Position numbers and translations under genes: made by a program
Shown here: in pieces, positions 37,558-45,627 of the stretch
Position numbering within the stretch: position 1 is the first letter of the stretch
Layout: each line of letters begins with the position of its first letter
Origin: Streptomyces endophytica
GTDB lineage: Bacteria; Actinomycetota; Actinomycetes; Streptomycetales; Streptomycetaceae
Direction: 5' to 3'
Length of the DNA: 64,000 nucleotides
NCBI RefSeq assembly: GCF_026153355.1
Contig: NZ_CP110636.1
Location: forward strand, 3,162,001-3,226,000
The notes under the pieces: generated by a model
What the model was told of the DNA's origin: nothing
What the model saw: only the letters and a program-made list of their open reading frames with translations
The model's database searches: none

Positions 37558-38420
37558 GTGAACGAAGCACTCCGGTCCCTGCTCGATCTGCTCGACCTGG
37601 AGCGGATCGAGCAGGACATCTTCCGCGGCCAGAGCCGGGCGGCCCTGGTGCCCCGGGTCTTCGGCGGGCAGGTCGCCGCCCAGGCACTGTCGCGGCCGGC
37701 CGCACGGTCCCCGAGAACCGGCCGCCGCACTCCCTGCACGCGTACTTCCTGCGCCCCGGCGACCCCGGCGCGCCCATCGTCTACACCGTCGACCGGATCC
37801 GCGACGGGCGGTCCTTCACCACCCGCCGGGTCGTCGCCGTCCAGCACGGCCAGCCGATCTTCCACCTCTCCGCCTCCTTCCAGGAGTACGAGGAGGGGCT
37901 GGACCACCAGACGGACATGCCGGCCGCGCCCGACCCGGAATCCCTGCCGACGGCCGCCGAGATGCTGCCCCGCCACCTCCCGGCGGACATCGCCGAACGG
38001 CTGGTCGAGGCCCGCGCCGCGGTCGACCTGCGGTACGCCGACACCCCGCCCTGGGGCACCGTCGGCCACCCGCGCGCCCCGCGCTCCCAGGTCTGGTTCA
38101 AGGCCAACGGCAAGGTCGCCGACGAGCCCCTGCTGCACGTCTGCCTGGCCACCTACGTCTCCGACATGACGCTGCTGGACTCGGTCCTGCTCGCCCACGG
38201 CCGCGGCGGCTGGGCCGTCGGCGACGTCGTCGGCGCCTCACTGGACCACGCCATGTGGTTCCACCGCCCCTTCCGCGCCGACGAATGGCTCCTCTACGAC
38301 CAGGAATCCCCCTCCGCGTCGGGCGGCCGCGGCCTCGGCCAGGCCCGCATCTGGACCCAGCACGGCCAACTCGCCGTCTCGGTGATCCAGGAGGGGGTCG
38401 TGCGGGTACCGCGGGGGTAG
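37558..38420 (+). CDS. acyl-CoA thioesterase II, TesB-like (apparent frameshift)
   Basis: It starts at the GTG at 37558 (MNEALRSLLDLLDLERIEQD), the usual TesB beginning; an in-frame TTG at 37543 is an alternative. RVFGGQVAAQAL ends the first frame, and the protein continues after a break at 37690-37700 as GRTVPENRPPHSLHAYFLRPG through TYVSDMTLLDSVLLAHG and SLDHAMWFHRPFRADEWLLY. One added base gives 287 residues, normal for the double-hotdog family with Asp/Gln/Thr catalysis. It hydrolyses acyl-CoA and probably shares a transcript with the dehydrogenase 20 bases upstream. Confidence 0.88.
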
Positions 38421-38554
38421 CGCCGCGGGCTGGGCGGGGGGCTGGACCCCGGGGCTGGGCGGGGGCGGGCGCCGGGCCGGTGAGCGACGGCGACGGTGGC
38501 GTCCTGAGGTGGTTGTACGGCCCTAGGGGTGCCATCGGCCGCTTAGGGCATGGC

Positions 38555-38745
38555 ACCCCCGCCACCCACCCCCGCCACCCACCCCCGCCACCCACCCCCG
38601 CCACCCACCCCCGCCACCCACCCCCGCCACCCACCCCCGCCACCCACCCCCGCCACCCACCCCCGCCACCCACCCCCGCCACCCACCCCCGCCACCCACC
38701 CCCGCCACCCACCCCCGCCACCCACCCCCGCCACCCACCCCCGCC
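38555..38745. repeat. 13-bp minisatellite, 14.7 copies
   Basis: Fourteen perfect tandem copies of ACCCCCGCCACCC (38555-38736) and a 9-base partial copy follow the thioesterase gene. The minus strand carries regularly spaced runs of three and five G and should form G-quadruplexes. All six frames are open across it because 13 is not a multiple of three, so apparent repeat proteins here are artefacts. The rest of 38421-38835 has no supported gene. Confidence 0.97.
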
Positions 38746-38835
38746 GCGCGGTTCAACGCTGCCGCAGCTGGCTGGTTGAGCTGTGGGCCTCATCCGCCTC
38801 GTGGGAGCAGCGCGCCGGGGAAGCCGGCCCCGCCT

Positions 38836-39033
38836 TCACAAGAAATCCCCGGCCGCAATCCGCTCAACTCGGGTCCGTCGCACGGCCAAGGAGGACGGAT
38901 CGTTCACCGGCCACTCCTTGATTCCGGGCCTCCGCAGGTAACAGACGCCCTGGCGGATATCGGTGACGACAGCCAGCCGCCCCGGGGCGTACTCGACCTC
39001 ATCGCCAACTCCTGGTAGCTGCTTGGCATTCAC
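38836..39033 (-). CDS. small hypothetical protein, third gene of a coupled trio
   Basis: The 65-residue product starts at the GTG at 39033, whose bases overlap the stop of the preceding zinc-ribbon gene (GTGA). The sequence NAKQLPGVGDEVEYAPGRL, AVVTDIRQGVCYLRRPG and RVERIAAGDF looks like a small beta-rich, SH3-like barrel seen in Streptomyces accessory proteins. No function is known. Codon use is coding-like. Confidence 0.7.
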   Translation of the reverse strand: MNAKQLPGVGDEVEYAPGRLAVVTDIRQGVCYLRRPGIKEWPVNDPSSLAVRRTRVERIAAGDFL

Positions 39034-39223
39034 AGGGCAACCCCCGCTTCCGGGCAGACGCCGATCCGGGCGGCGCACGGCCGGCACACGTGCAGATCGT
39101 CCGGGCCGGCGGTCTTCTCCCGTGCCAGGCTGTAGCCGAAGTGGCAGCAGGGCAGGCGCTACCGGTGATCTCGTCGACCGTCCAGGTATTCGCGGCCGGG
39201 ACGGCGTCCCACCCCATGGTCAT
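39030..39223 (-). CDS. small zinc-ribbon-like protein (apparent frameshift)
   Basis: The ATG at 39223 overlaps the upstream stop (ATGA). MTMGWDAVPAANTWTVDEIT leads to GSACP. One missing base near 39150-39157 then restores CHFGYSLAREKTAGPDDLHV, followed by CRPCAARIGVCPEAGVAL and TGA at 39030, giving 64 residues. The corrected protein has CPxCH and CRPC pairs, a likely zinc ribbon. It is translationally coupled on both sides, pointing to a stoichiometric small complex or regulatory unit. Function unknown. Confidence 0.65.
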
Positions 39224-39414
39224 GACGCACCTCCGAGACCGAGGTAGGCGGCCCATTCACCGGAGTCCCAGCCAACGGGGTCGCCGTGCCGGTGGCGAAA
39301 TGCGCGGGCTTCTGGCGGAAGAGATCTCGCGTCGGTCCGTACGGCGGTGGGTGCCGAGTGGGGGTGCGGAGCGGCATCGGCGAGAGTGCGTCGAGCGTTT
39401 GATGCAGTCGGCAT
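39220..39414 (-). CDS. small hypothetical protein, first gene of a coupled trio
   Basis: The 64-residue product starts at the ATG at 39414 with GGAGGA 8 bases upstream. The N-terminal half is Ala/Arg-rich and probably disordered; the end GDPVGWDSGEWAAYLGLGGA is a motif seen at the ends of small Streptomyces proteins. It is divergent from the XRE regulator at 39572, with about 157 bases between the starts, and begins a trio of genes joined by ATGA and GTGA overlaps. Confidence 0.65.
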   Translation of the reverse strand: MPTASNARRTLADAAPHPHSAPTAVRTDARSLPPEARAFRHRHGDPVGWDSGEWAAYLGLGGAS

Positions 39415-39571
39415 CGTGGTCAGTCCTCCAGATCGCTGCTGGCATGACCAGCTAACGCGGCACCCGAGCAATGTTCTGAGGGAGATCAGGGCCTTCTTTC
39501 GCCCGTCCCCTAGGGCGATTTGGCCACTCCTTTAGCTGACGTCGCAGTGAGCGTGGAGTTACCGTGCGTGC

Positions 39572-39982
39572 ATGAACTCCTCGCGGAACACGACGCTTGA
39601 GGCGTGGATGAAGGAGCACGGGCACAGCTCCAATTCGCTCGCGGAGGCGGTGAATTCGGCAGTGGGCGACCTCACCGGCAGATTCGGAGGACTGGATGGC
39701 GCATCGATCCGGGACTGGAAAGCGGGCCGCGTACGGTGGCCGAAGTCCGCGACCCGCGCCGCGCTGGAAAAGGTCACCGGCCTTCCCGCCACCGCTTTAG
39801 GGTTCGTACCGCGGGGCCGGGCCCCGTCGTCCGCCCCGCCCCACCACCGGAGGACCCGTGGAACGCCGTCGCTTCCTCGCCGCCGGAACGGCCTTGGCTG
39901 CCGCCTCCGCCACATCCGCCGCAGCCACCAAGTACCGCGTGGGAACGAGCGACGTCCTCCGACTCCAACAACGCTTCACTGA
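39572..39982 (+). CDS. XRE-type helix-turn-helix regulator, N-terminal part, with TTA codon
   Basis: The first ~90 residues carry a helix-turn-helix of the Streptomyces type (LAEAVNSAVGDLTGRFGGLD, ASIRDWKAGRVRWPKSATRA, LEKVTGLPATALGFVPRG). The Leu of TALGF is a TTA codon (39797-39799), so translation should depend on bldA. After about residue 95 the frame becomes Arg/His-rich noise, while the expected continuation (VERRRFLAAG) is in the frame of the next entry. It is probably the front half of one protein with 39858-40853, but here the shift is +1 (or two lost bases), unlike the other breaks. Confidence 0.7.
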   Translation: MNSSRNTTLEAWMKEHGHSSNSLAEAVNSAVGDLTGRFGGLDGASIRDWKAGRVRWPKSATRAALEKVTGLPATALGFVPRGRAPSSAPPHHRRTRGTPSLPRRRNGLGCRLRHIRRSHQVPRGNERRPPTPTTLH

Positions 39983-40853
39983 GATCATCGCAAGTGACCA
40001 CCGTCATGGCGGCCGGCTCGGCATCGAGCGGAAAGCCACCGCGCTTGCCGGCGAGGCTCTGGCTCTGCAGAGCACAGGGAGTGCCAGTCAGCGGGTACGT
40101 GCCTACGTATACGGATGCGCGGCGGCATTCCGGTCCTCGGCGATGTGGGCGGCGATCGACGGGCGCCGTTACGACGGCGCGATGGTCCACATGCGGGAAG
40201 CGCAGGCACTCGCCGAATTGGCAGCCGACCCGGCCATCAAATTCCGCATTTGGTCACACGCCGGGACGTTGTACCGGCACATGGGCCGTCCCGAAGAAGC
40301 CATCGCCGCAAATGACGTCGCTCGGAGTCTGTCCATCACGCGTCGCGATCCGCTGTTCGCATCCTTGGGGCTTGCCAGGCAGGCCGCCATTCACGGTATT
40401 GCCCGGAATCTCAAGGCTGCTCGACGCAGCTTCGACCAGGCGCAGGACGCGATGAATCGCGCTGACCCTGCCGCCGATCGTCCCGTGTGGATGACTTCGT
40501 TCTACGACCAAGCGGAACTGAATTCCCTCGCGCTCACCGGATATCTCGCACTCGGCGACTACGAGACAGCCGAGGCGCACGCGCATCGGTGCTTGGCCGC
40601 TCTCCGGCCCCACATGCGACGGTCGAAGGCCATCGCCACCACTCGCCTGGCTTGTGCTCAACTCGGCCAAGGCGATGTGGAAGCGGCGGCCTCCACTGCG
40701 ATGTCGGTCCCTGCCGATGCCGCCGCTCATCACCCTCGCGTCGCCGGAATGCTGCACACCTTCAACTCCAGGATCAACACCGCGGCGCCGAACAGCTCCA
40801 CCGCCCGGATGTGGAATCAGCACGCAGACACCATGTGGAAGGAACCGGTATGA
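39858..40853 (+). CDS. TPR-like C-terminal part of the XRE regulator (or separate coupled gene)
   Basis: The 331-residue frame begins GTG at 39858 with GGAGGA 4 bases upstream. MERRRFLAAGTALAAASATS is the join typical of Streptomyces helix-turn-helix/TPR regulators, followed by tetratricopeptide-like helices (GRRYDGAMVHMREAQALAEL, GTLYRHMGRPEEAIAANDVA, GYLALGDYETAEAHAHRCL). It resembles the sensor half of regulators such as those with an N-terminal XRE domain, so it is likely fused to 39572-39982. The GTG with its own ribosome binding site leaves open a natural two-gene arrangement. Base composition is lower in GC than the neighbours. Confidence 0.75.
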   Translation: MERRRFLAAGTALAAASATSAAATKYRVGTSDVLRLQQRFTEIIASDHRHGGRLGIERKATALAGEALALQSTGSASQRVRAYVYGCAAAFRSSAMWAAIDGRRYDGAMVHMREAQALAELAADPAIKFRIWSHAGTLYRHMGRPEEAIAANDVARSLSITRRDPLFASLGLARQAAIHGIARNLKAARRSFDQAQDAMNRADPAADRPVWMTSFYDQAELNSLALTGYLALGDYETAEAHAHRCLAALRPHMRRSKAIATTRLACAQLGQGDVEAAASTAMSVPADAAAHHPRVAGMLHTFNSRINTAAPNSSTARMWNQHADTMWKEPV

Positions 40854-41382
40854 CGTCCACCATCGAGCTCCGCACATTCCACTTGCTAGAACCCGCCAGG
40901 CGGCATCTCCTGGACGTCTATACCGATGTCCGTGCAGACCTCCTGCACCTGCCGAACTACGCGGTCGCGACTTTCGCCGAGCGCCTCGACCGTCATTCCG
41001 AGGAGCCAGGCTGGGGGCGGTCCTGGCCTATGAAGAGGGCGAGCCCATCGGCTACGTGTACGCCAACACAGTGGATTCCGACGACCGTTGGTGGAAGCGC
41101 ATCTCGCCCGCCCCTTCGTCCGAGTACACCGACAAAAGCGTCGTAGCTCTCAAGGAAATCGGCGTTCGCATTCCCTGGCGCGGTACGGGAACAGCTCGGC
41201 GTATCCATGACGCCCTCCTCGCCGAGCGCAGTGAGTCGTACGTCAGTCTCATGGTCAATCCCCTCGCCGGGGACGGCAAGGTGCACCGGCTCTACCAGCG
41301 CTGGGGGTACGAGGACATCGGCCGCACCCAGCCCCCAACGGACGCACCGGTCCTGACCGCGATGATCAGGGCCGTGCGCTGA
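40850..41382 (+). CDS. GNAT-family N-acetyltransferase (apparent frameshift)
   Basis: The ATG at 40850 overlaps the regulator's stop (ATGA). The N-terminal part (RTFHLLEPARRHLLDVYTDV, ATFAERLDRHSEEPGW) is followed by a break in the GGGGG run 41013-41017. The other frame then gives AVLAYEEGEPIGYVYANTVD, VRIPWRGTGTARRIHDALL (acetyl-CoA loop) and LYQRWGYEDIG. One base restores 177 residues. Coupling to an XRE/TPR regulator is a recurrent Streptomyces pairing; the acetyl acceptor is unknown. Confidence 0.8.
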
Positions 41383-41545
41383 CTCCGGGCGGGGCCAGGC
41401 CGAGGGGCCCTAGATGTGGTCGCTGATGCACCAGTAGCGAGGGTGCTTTTGCTGTCGGCGGAAGCGAGGGCGTTTCCCCGGTTGACCGCGGCCATCGGGA
41501 CCATCGTTACGGGCGACGGCGACAGTGAAAGGCGGATGCAACGCG

Positions 41546-41779
41546 GTGGCTGCACTGGTCTACTTCAAAAAGAGCGTTGAGGATGCCGACGTCGTGGTCT
41601 ATTCGTTCGGCGAGGACGCTTCTGAGATGACGCGCCAGCTGATCGTGGACAAAGGAAATCGCCGGACGCGGTCAGGCGACGGGAACATCGACTATGCGTT
41701 CCTCAAGGCGTCGCGAAAGATCAACGCCGTGTACGAGCAGACATGTGAATGGCCTGACCGCGGAATGAGTGCCAGCTGA
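41546..41779 (+). CDS. small conserved Streptomyces hypothetical
   Basis: The 77-residue product starts at the GTG at 41546 (an in-frame GTG at 41525 is possible). Its sequence, AALVYFKKSVEDADVVVYSF, SEMTRQLIVDKGN and YAFLKASRKINAVYEQ, fits a short alpha/beta protein found repeatedly in Streptomyces accessory regions. No motif suggests catalysis. It lies 160 bases after the acetyltransferase and upstream of the SUKH gene on the same strand. Confidence 0.65.
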   Translation: MAALVYFKKSVEDADVVVYSFGEDASEMTRQLIVDKGNRRTRSGDGNIDYAFLKASRKINAVYEQTCEWPDRGMSAS

Positions 41780-41972
41780 TTTCCTCCGTCGCGGCGGGGC
41801 CCTCGCGCTGGGTCAGGAGCGAGGGCGGAGCCACGAGGCGGGCGCGTTCGTGGAGTTGGCGCGCGGCGTGGTTTTCGAGCCGAGGCCTTTGTCACCCCGC
41901 GTAGGTAGCATCACCCGGCCAGAGGTGAGGCGTCCGCGGCCTCGCCCGGCCACACGGACAGATGGAGGACAG

Positions 41973-42488
41973 ATGAGTGACGCCTACTCGCCCGTCCCGG
42001 AACTGAACTTGCTCAAGGAGTTCGCCGACCGGATCGGCCCGGGCCAGTACTCGGAGGGATTCGAACTCCACGAGTACGGCAAGGAAGTCGGCCTCCACAC
42101 CTGGTCGGCGCATCCGGAGTTTCTGGACCGGTTCATCCCCTTCGCGCATGCCACCGGCTCCGGCTCGCACTACGCCCTGTGGCGGTGCGACGACCGAACC
42201 GACCTCGCCGCCCTGCCCGTCGTCCTGGTGGGCGACGAAGGAGACCTCTACGTCGTCGCGCGAAACCTGCCGGAACTGTTCCAGCTCCTCGCCATCGACA
42301 GTGAGTTCCTCGACCCGGACGAGGTCGAGGAACACAGCGATGGCCATCAGGAATTCCTCGTCTGGCTGGACCGGAACTTCGGGCTGGGGCCGCCGGAAGA
42401 CCTCGACGCGCTCTGGGCCGAACAGAAGGAGTGCGACGAGCAGTTCCGGACGTGGGCGAGCCGTTTCGTCGCGTTGGACGACTGCTGA
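41973..42488 (+). CDS. SUKH/SMI1-KNR4-like protein
   Basis: The 171-residue acidic protein starts at the ATG at 41973, with GGAGG 5 bases upstream. LNLLKEFADRIGPGQYSEGF opens a compact domain with SHYALWRCDD, LPVVLVGDEGDLYVVARNL and a DPDEVEEHSDGHQEF loop. This pattern is typical of SMI1/KNR4 (SUKH) proteins, many of which are immunity proteins against secreted toxins. No toxin gene is adjacent; it may be an orphan immunity gene, with the 49.2-kb deaminase toxin the nearest candidate partner. Confidence 0.65.
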   Translation: MSDAYSPVPELNLLKEFADRIGPGQYSEGFELHEYGKEVGLHTWSAHPEFLDRFIPFAHATGSGSHYALWRCDDRTDLAALPVVLVGDEGDLYVVARNLPELFQLLAIDSEFLDPDEVEEHSDGHQEFLVWLDRNFGLGPPEDLDALWAEQKECDEQFRTWASRFVALDDC

Positions 42489-42584
42489 CAGCTCTCTCGC
42501 GGGAGCGTGATCGTCATGTTTGTGGGGCTTGTGGCCGGTAGTGGCCGGTCTGGAGCCCAGTGCCGACCTCGCGGCGCGAAGCGC

Positions 42585-42615
42585 TTGCTTCAAGTGCACT
42601 TGAAGGTCCTAACGT
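42585..42615 (+). promoter_or_regulatory. MerR-type promoter with perfect 18-bp palindrome
   Basis: -35 TTGCTT (42585-42590) and -10 TAACGT (42610-42615) are separated by 19 bases, the overlong spacer characteristic of MerR-controlled promoters. The spacer is filled by the perfect palindrome CTTCAAGTGCACTTGAAG (42588-42605). The merR ATG follows 7 bases after the -10, so the transcript is probably leaderless. Confidence 0.85.
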
Positions 42616-42622
42616 TGCCGGC

Positions 42623-43138
42623 ATGACGGTGATCGACAGCACGCCCGTGACCTCCCCGCCCGTGGACGTTTGTGTGGCCGCGGGGACGGAGCATCCGCGG
42701 CCCGACGGCCAGGACCGTTACACGATCAGTGAGGTCGCGGCGTACACCGGGCTCAGTGCGCCCACCCTGCGGTGGTACGAGGAGATCGGGCTGCTGCCGG
42801 ACGTGGAGCGGTCGCACAACGGCCAGCGCCGCTTCGGCAACCGGGACCTGGACTGGCTCGCCTTCGTGCGCAGGCTGCGGCTGACCGGGATGCCGGTCGC
42901 GGACATGGTGCACTTCGCGCAGCTGGTGCAGCGGGGCGAGGAGACCTTCGACGAGCGGCGGCAGATCCTCGAACGGACCCGGCGCGAGGTCCTCGCGCGG
43001 ATGGCGGAGCTACAGGACACCGTTGCCGTACTCGACGCCAAGATCGACTTCTATGCGGGCGCCCCCAGGCGTCGGAAAGGGCCTGAGCGCCATCATGAGC
43101 AACGCCATCACGAGCAATGCCATCGAACAGATCCGTAA
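42623..43138 (+). CDS. MerR-family transcriptional regulator
   Basis: The N-terminal winged helix-turn-helix is YTISEVAAYTGLSAPTLRWY, EIGLLPDVERSHNGQRRF and LDWLAFVRRLRLTGMPV, followed by a coiled-coil dimerisation helix to about residue 145 (RREVLARMAELQDTVAVLDA). The annotated frame ends at 43138 with an odd His-rich tail that overlaps the next gene. If one base was lost in the CCCCC run near 43066-43070, the protein would end APQASERA at 43086 (154 residues), 8 bases before the aldo-keto reductase ATG. It binds the palindrome at 42588 and probably controls itself and the reductase; no cysteine metal site is evident. Confidence 0.87.
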   Translation: MTVIDSTPVTSPPVDVCVAAGTEHPRPDGQDRYTISEVAAYTGLSAPTLRWYEEIGLLPDVERSHNGQRRFGNRDLDWLAFVRRLRLTGMPVADMVHFAQLVQRGEETFDERRQILERTRREVLARMAELQDTVAVLDAKIDFYAGAPRRRKGPERHHEQRHHEQCHRTDP

Positions 43139-44134
43139 GGTCGAGCTGGGCAACGGCGGCCCCCTCGTCGGCGTCCAGGGCTTCGGCGCCATGGGCATCA
43201 GCGCCGCCTACGGGCAGACGGACGACGCGGCCGCCCGCGACACCCTGGAGGCCACCGTCGAGGCGGGCGTCACCCTCATCGACACCGCCGACATGTACGG
43301 CGTCGGCGCCAACGAGGAGTTCCTCGCACCGTTCGTCGCCGCGCACCGCGACGAGATCACCCTGGCCACGAAGTTCGGCATCGAGTACCGCGCGGACGAC
43401 CCGAAGTACCGGGCCATCCGTAACGATCCCGGCTATATCAAGAAGGCCGTCGAGGCGAGTCTGCGCCGCTTGAACGTCGAGGTCATCGACCTCTACTACA
43501 TGCACCGGCGCGACCCCGCCGTTCCGCTGGCCGAGTCCGTCGGTGCCATGGGCGAACTGGTGGCGGAGGGGAAGGTCAAGTACCTCGGCCTGAGCGAGGT
43601 CACCGGTGCCGAGCTGCGCGAGGCGCACGCCGTGCATCCGATCACGGCCCTGCAGACGGAGTGGTCGGTCTTCAGCCGGGACGTGGAGCGCAGCGCGGTG
43701 GGCGCGGCCGCCGAGCTCGGGGTCGCCTTCGTGCCGTACTCGCCGCTCGGGCGGGGCTTCCTGACCGGTGCCTTCACCGACGCGGGCAAGGAGCTCTCCG
43801 GCAGCGACTTCCGGCAGTTGATGCCGCGCTACACCGGGGACAACGCCAAGGCGAACGCCGCCCTGCTGGAGCCCCTGCACGAGATCGCGGCCGAACACGG
43901 CGCCACCACGGCGCAGATCGCGCTGGCTTGGTTGCAGCACCGGGCCGAGGTGCACGGCCTGACGGTCGTGCCGATCCCCGGGACCCGTAAGCGCAGCCGC
44001 CTGCTGGAGAACGCCGGGCCACCCGGATCACCCTGACCGCCGAGCAGTTGGCCCTCCTGGAGCCGATCGCCGGGCAGGTGGCGGGCGAGCGCTACGCGGA
44101 CATGTCCCTGACCTCGGCGGCGCGGGAGGGGTAG
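43095..44134 (+). CDS. aldo-keto reductase (apparent frameshift near the C-terminus)
   Basis: The AKR barrel shows GFGAMGISAAYGQTDD, LIDTADMYGVGANEEFL (catalytic Asp and Tyr), LATKFGIEYR (catalytic Lys), IDLYYMHRRDP (His) and QTEWSVFSRDVE. The frame breaks at 44016-44018 after LLENA. With one base added, the C-terminus continues RITLTAEQLALLEPIAGQVA to TAG at 44134, giving 346 residues. It probably reduces a reactive aldehyde or ketone with NADPH, under the control of the upstream MerR regulator, which shares the promoter at 42585. Confidence 0.88.
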
Positions 44135-44275
44135 GTCGGTCGGTCGGAGGACGGTTCAGGGCGGTGCCGGCCGGTTAGCCCGCATGGAGCAGGTTCCGAT
44201 TGCGGGGCCGGGCAAGGTCAGCTGTTCTGGGTCGGAGACGCGTTGGTCCGTCCTGCAAGCAGTCGAGGAGCGTCC

Positions 44276-44713
44276 ATGCTCAAGGGCTTCAAGAACTTCC
44301 TGATGCGCGGTGACATCGTCGTCGTGGCCGTGGGGCTGATCATCGCGTTGGCGCTCAGCACGCTGATCAAGGCGTTCACCGACAACGTCATCGACCCGAT
44401 CATCGCCCGTGCGCAGGGAGGTGGGTCGGTCGGGCTCGGCTGGCAGCTCGGTGATCCCGGGAACACGTCGACCTATGTGAATCTCGGTGCGTTCATTTCC
44501 GCCGTGATCTACTTCGTCATCTTCATGGCTGCCGTCTACTTCTTGATCGTCGTCCCGTACAAGGCCGTCCAGGCGCGCCGTGGGGTCACCGTCTTCGGGG
44601 ACCCCACACCGGCCACCACCTGCCCGGCCTGTCTCGCCGACGACATTCCGACGGGTGCCGCCAAGTGCCGCTACTGCGGGACCGACCAGCGCGCGACGCC
44701 CGCAGCCCCATGA
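44276..44713 (+). CDS. mscL: large-conductance mechanosensitive channel (MscL) with C-terminal zinc ribbon
   Basis: The 145-residue MscL has N-terminal MLKGFKNFLMRGDIVVVAVG (TM1 pore helix with the amphipathic start), IDPIIARAQGGG, TM2 ~70-95 (AFISAVIYFVIFMAAVYFLI) and a cytoplasmic end. Unlike enteric MscL, the C-terminal helix bundle is replaced by a CPACLADDIP and KCRYCG pair, a likely zinc ribbon. The start at 44276 has GAGGAG 5 bases upstream. It protects against hypo-osmotic shock; the metal-binding tail might gate or anchor the channel. Confidence 0.9.
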   Translation: MLKGFKNFLMRGDIVVVAVGLIIALALSTLIKAFTDNVIDPIIARAQGGGSVGLGWQLGDPGNTSTYVNLGAFISAVIYFVIFMAAVYFLIVVPYKAVQARRGVTVFGDPTPATTCPACLADDIPTGAAKCRYCGTDQRATPAAP

Positions 44714-44777
44714 GTGCCGAAGGGGAGCAGGCAGCCGAAGAGGACCTTCCCGCTGGAGAGCCTGTCCGCGGCAGGCT

Positions 44778-45575
44778 TCAGGCCAGCCCCGCCGCGTCCA
44801 GCAGGTATGCCGTCAGCGGGTCGTAGTAGCGGGGGCTGCGGACGTGGTCGTCGAGGGGGATGGTGACCTGGAGGGTGCCTTCGGCCTCGGCGAGGAAGAG
44901 GGCCGGGTCGTTGGAGTCGGCGAAGCCGATCGCGTCCAGACCGCGTTGGCCCGCGCAGCCGGCCCAGCCGTGGTCGGCCACCACCAGGTCCGGCAGCGGG
45001 CGGCCGGCCCGCTCCAGGCCGTCGAGGATCGCGGCCATCGGCTCGGGGGAGTGGGTGTGCCACAGCGTCGCCCCGCGCTCCAGCATCGCCACGTCGGCGA
45101 ACTGGAAGACCATGCCCTCGTCGGCCTGCAGCCCGTCCGGGATGACGACGATCTCGCAGCCGGCGGCGCGGAGTGCCGCGGCGGTGGCGCGGTGCACGTC
45201 GAGCAGGCCGCCCGGGTGACCGGTCGCGAACAGCACCCGCTGCTCGCCGGCCGCCGCCTTGCGCAGCAGCGCCGCCGCCCGCTCCAGCGCGTCCACGGTC
45301 AGCTCCGGGTCGATGGTGTCCTGGCCCTGCCGGTGGTGCGGGTCGTCGCTCACCCCGCAGCGCTCCGCCATCACGGCCAGTACGTCCTGCTCGTCCGCCC
45401 ACCGGTCGCCGAATTCCAGGCCGAACCAGAAGTAGCGGTCACCGTTGGCGAGCTTGCGGTAGTGGGAGAGGTTGTTCTCCCGGGGGGTGGCGACCTCACC
45501 GGCGATCCGGGTGCGGACGAGATGGTCGACGAGTTCGGCGCGTGACGGAACGGCGGCTGCGGAGGCTATCGGCAT
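44778..45575 (-). CDS. phosphatase-like conserved actinobacterial protein
   Basis: The 265-residue soluble protein shows LVRTRIAGEVATPRENNLSH, ANGDRYFWFGLEFGDRWA, LFATGHPGGLLDVHRATAAA (glycine loop) and PDLVVADHGWAGCAGQRGL (buried Asp/His). I associate this with a Streptomyces family annotated as phosphatase, but no HAD or histidine-phosphatase signature is complete, so the activity is uncertain. Convergent with mscL, its stop lies 65 bases from it. It is divergent from the agmatinase at 45831 across a repeat-rich 255-base gap. Confidence 0.7.
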   Translation of the reverse strand: MPIASAAAVPSRAELVDHLVRTRIAGEVATPRENNLSHYRKLANGDRYFWFGLEFGDRWADEQDVLAVMAERCGVSDDPHHRQGQDTIDPELTVDALERAAALLRKAAAGEQRVLFATGHPGGLLDVHRATAAALRAAGCEIVVIPDGLQADEGMVFQFADVAMLERGATLWHTHSPEPMAAILDGLERAGRPLPDLVVADHGWAGCAGQRGLDAIGFADSNDPALFLAEAEGTLQVTIPLDDHVRSPRYYDPLTAYLLDAAGLA

Positions 45576-45627
45576 AGCGCCATTGTGCCCGGACGTATGT
45601 TCCGGGGCGGGGGAGTTCCGTACCCCG

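Noticed and set aside
38555..38745. Tandem array considered as CRISPR
   Set aside because: Units are contiguous and 13 bp long with no unique spacers, and no cas genes are present.
38523..38793. Proteins made of GWVAGVGGGGGWR or HPRHPPPPPTPAT repeats
   Set aside because: Translations of the 13-bp minisatellite, open in all frames because the period is not a multiple of three.
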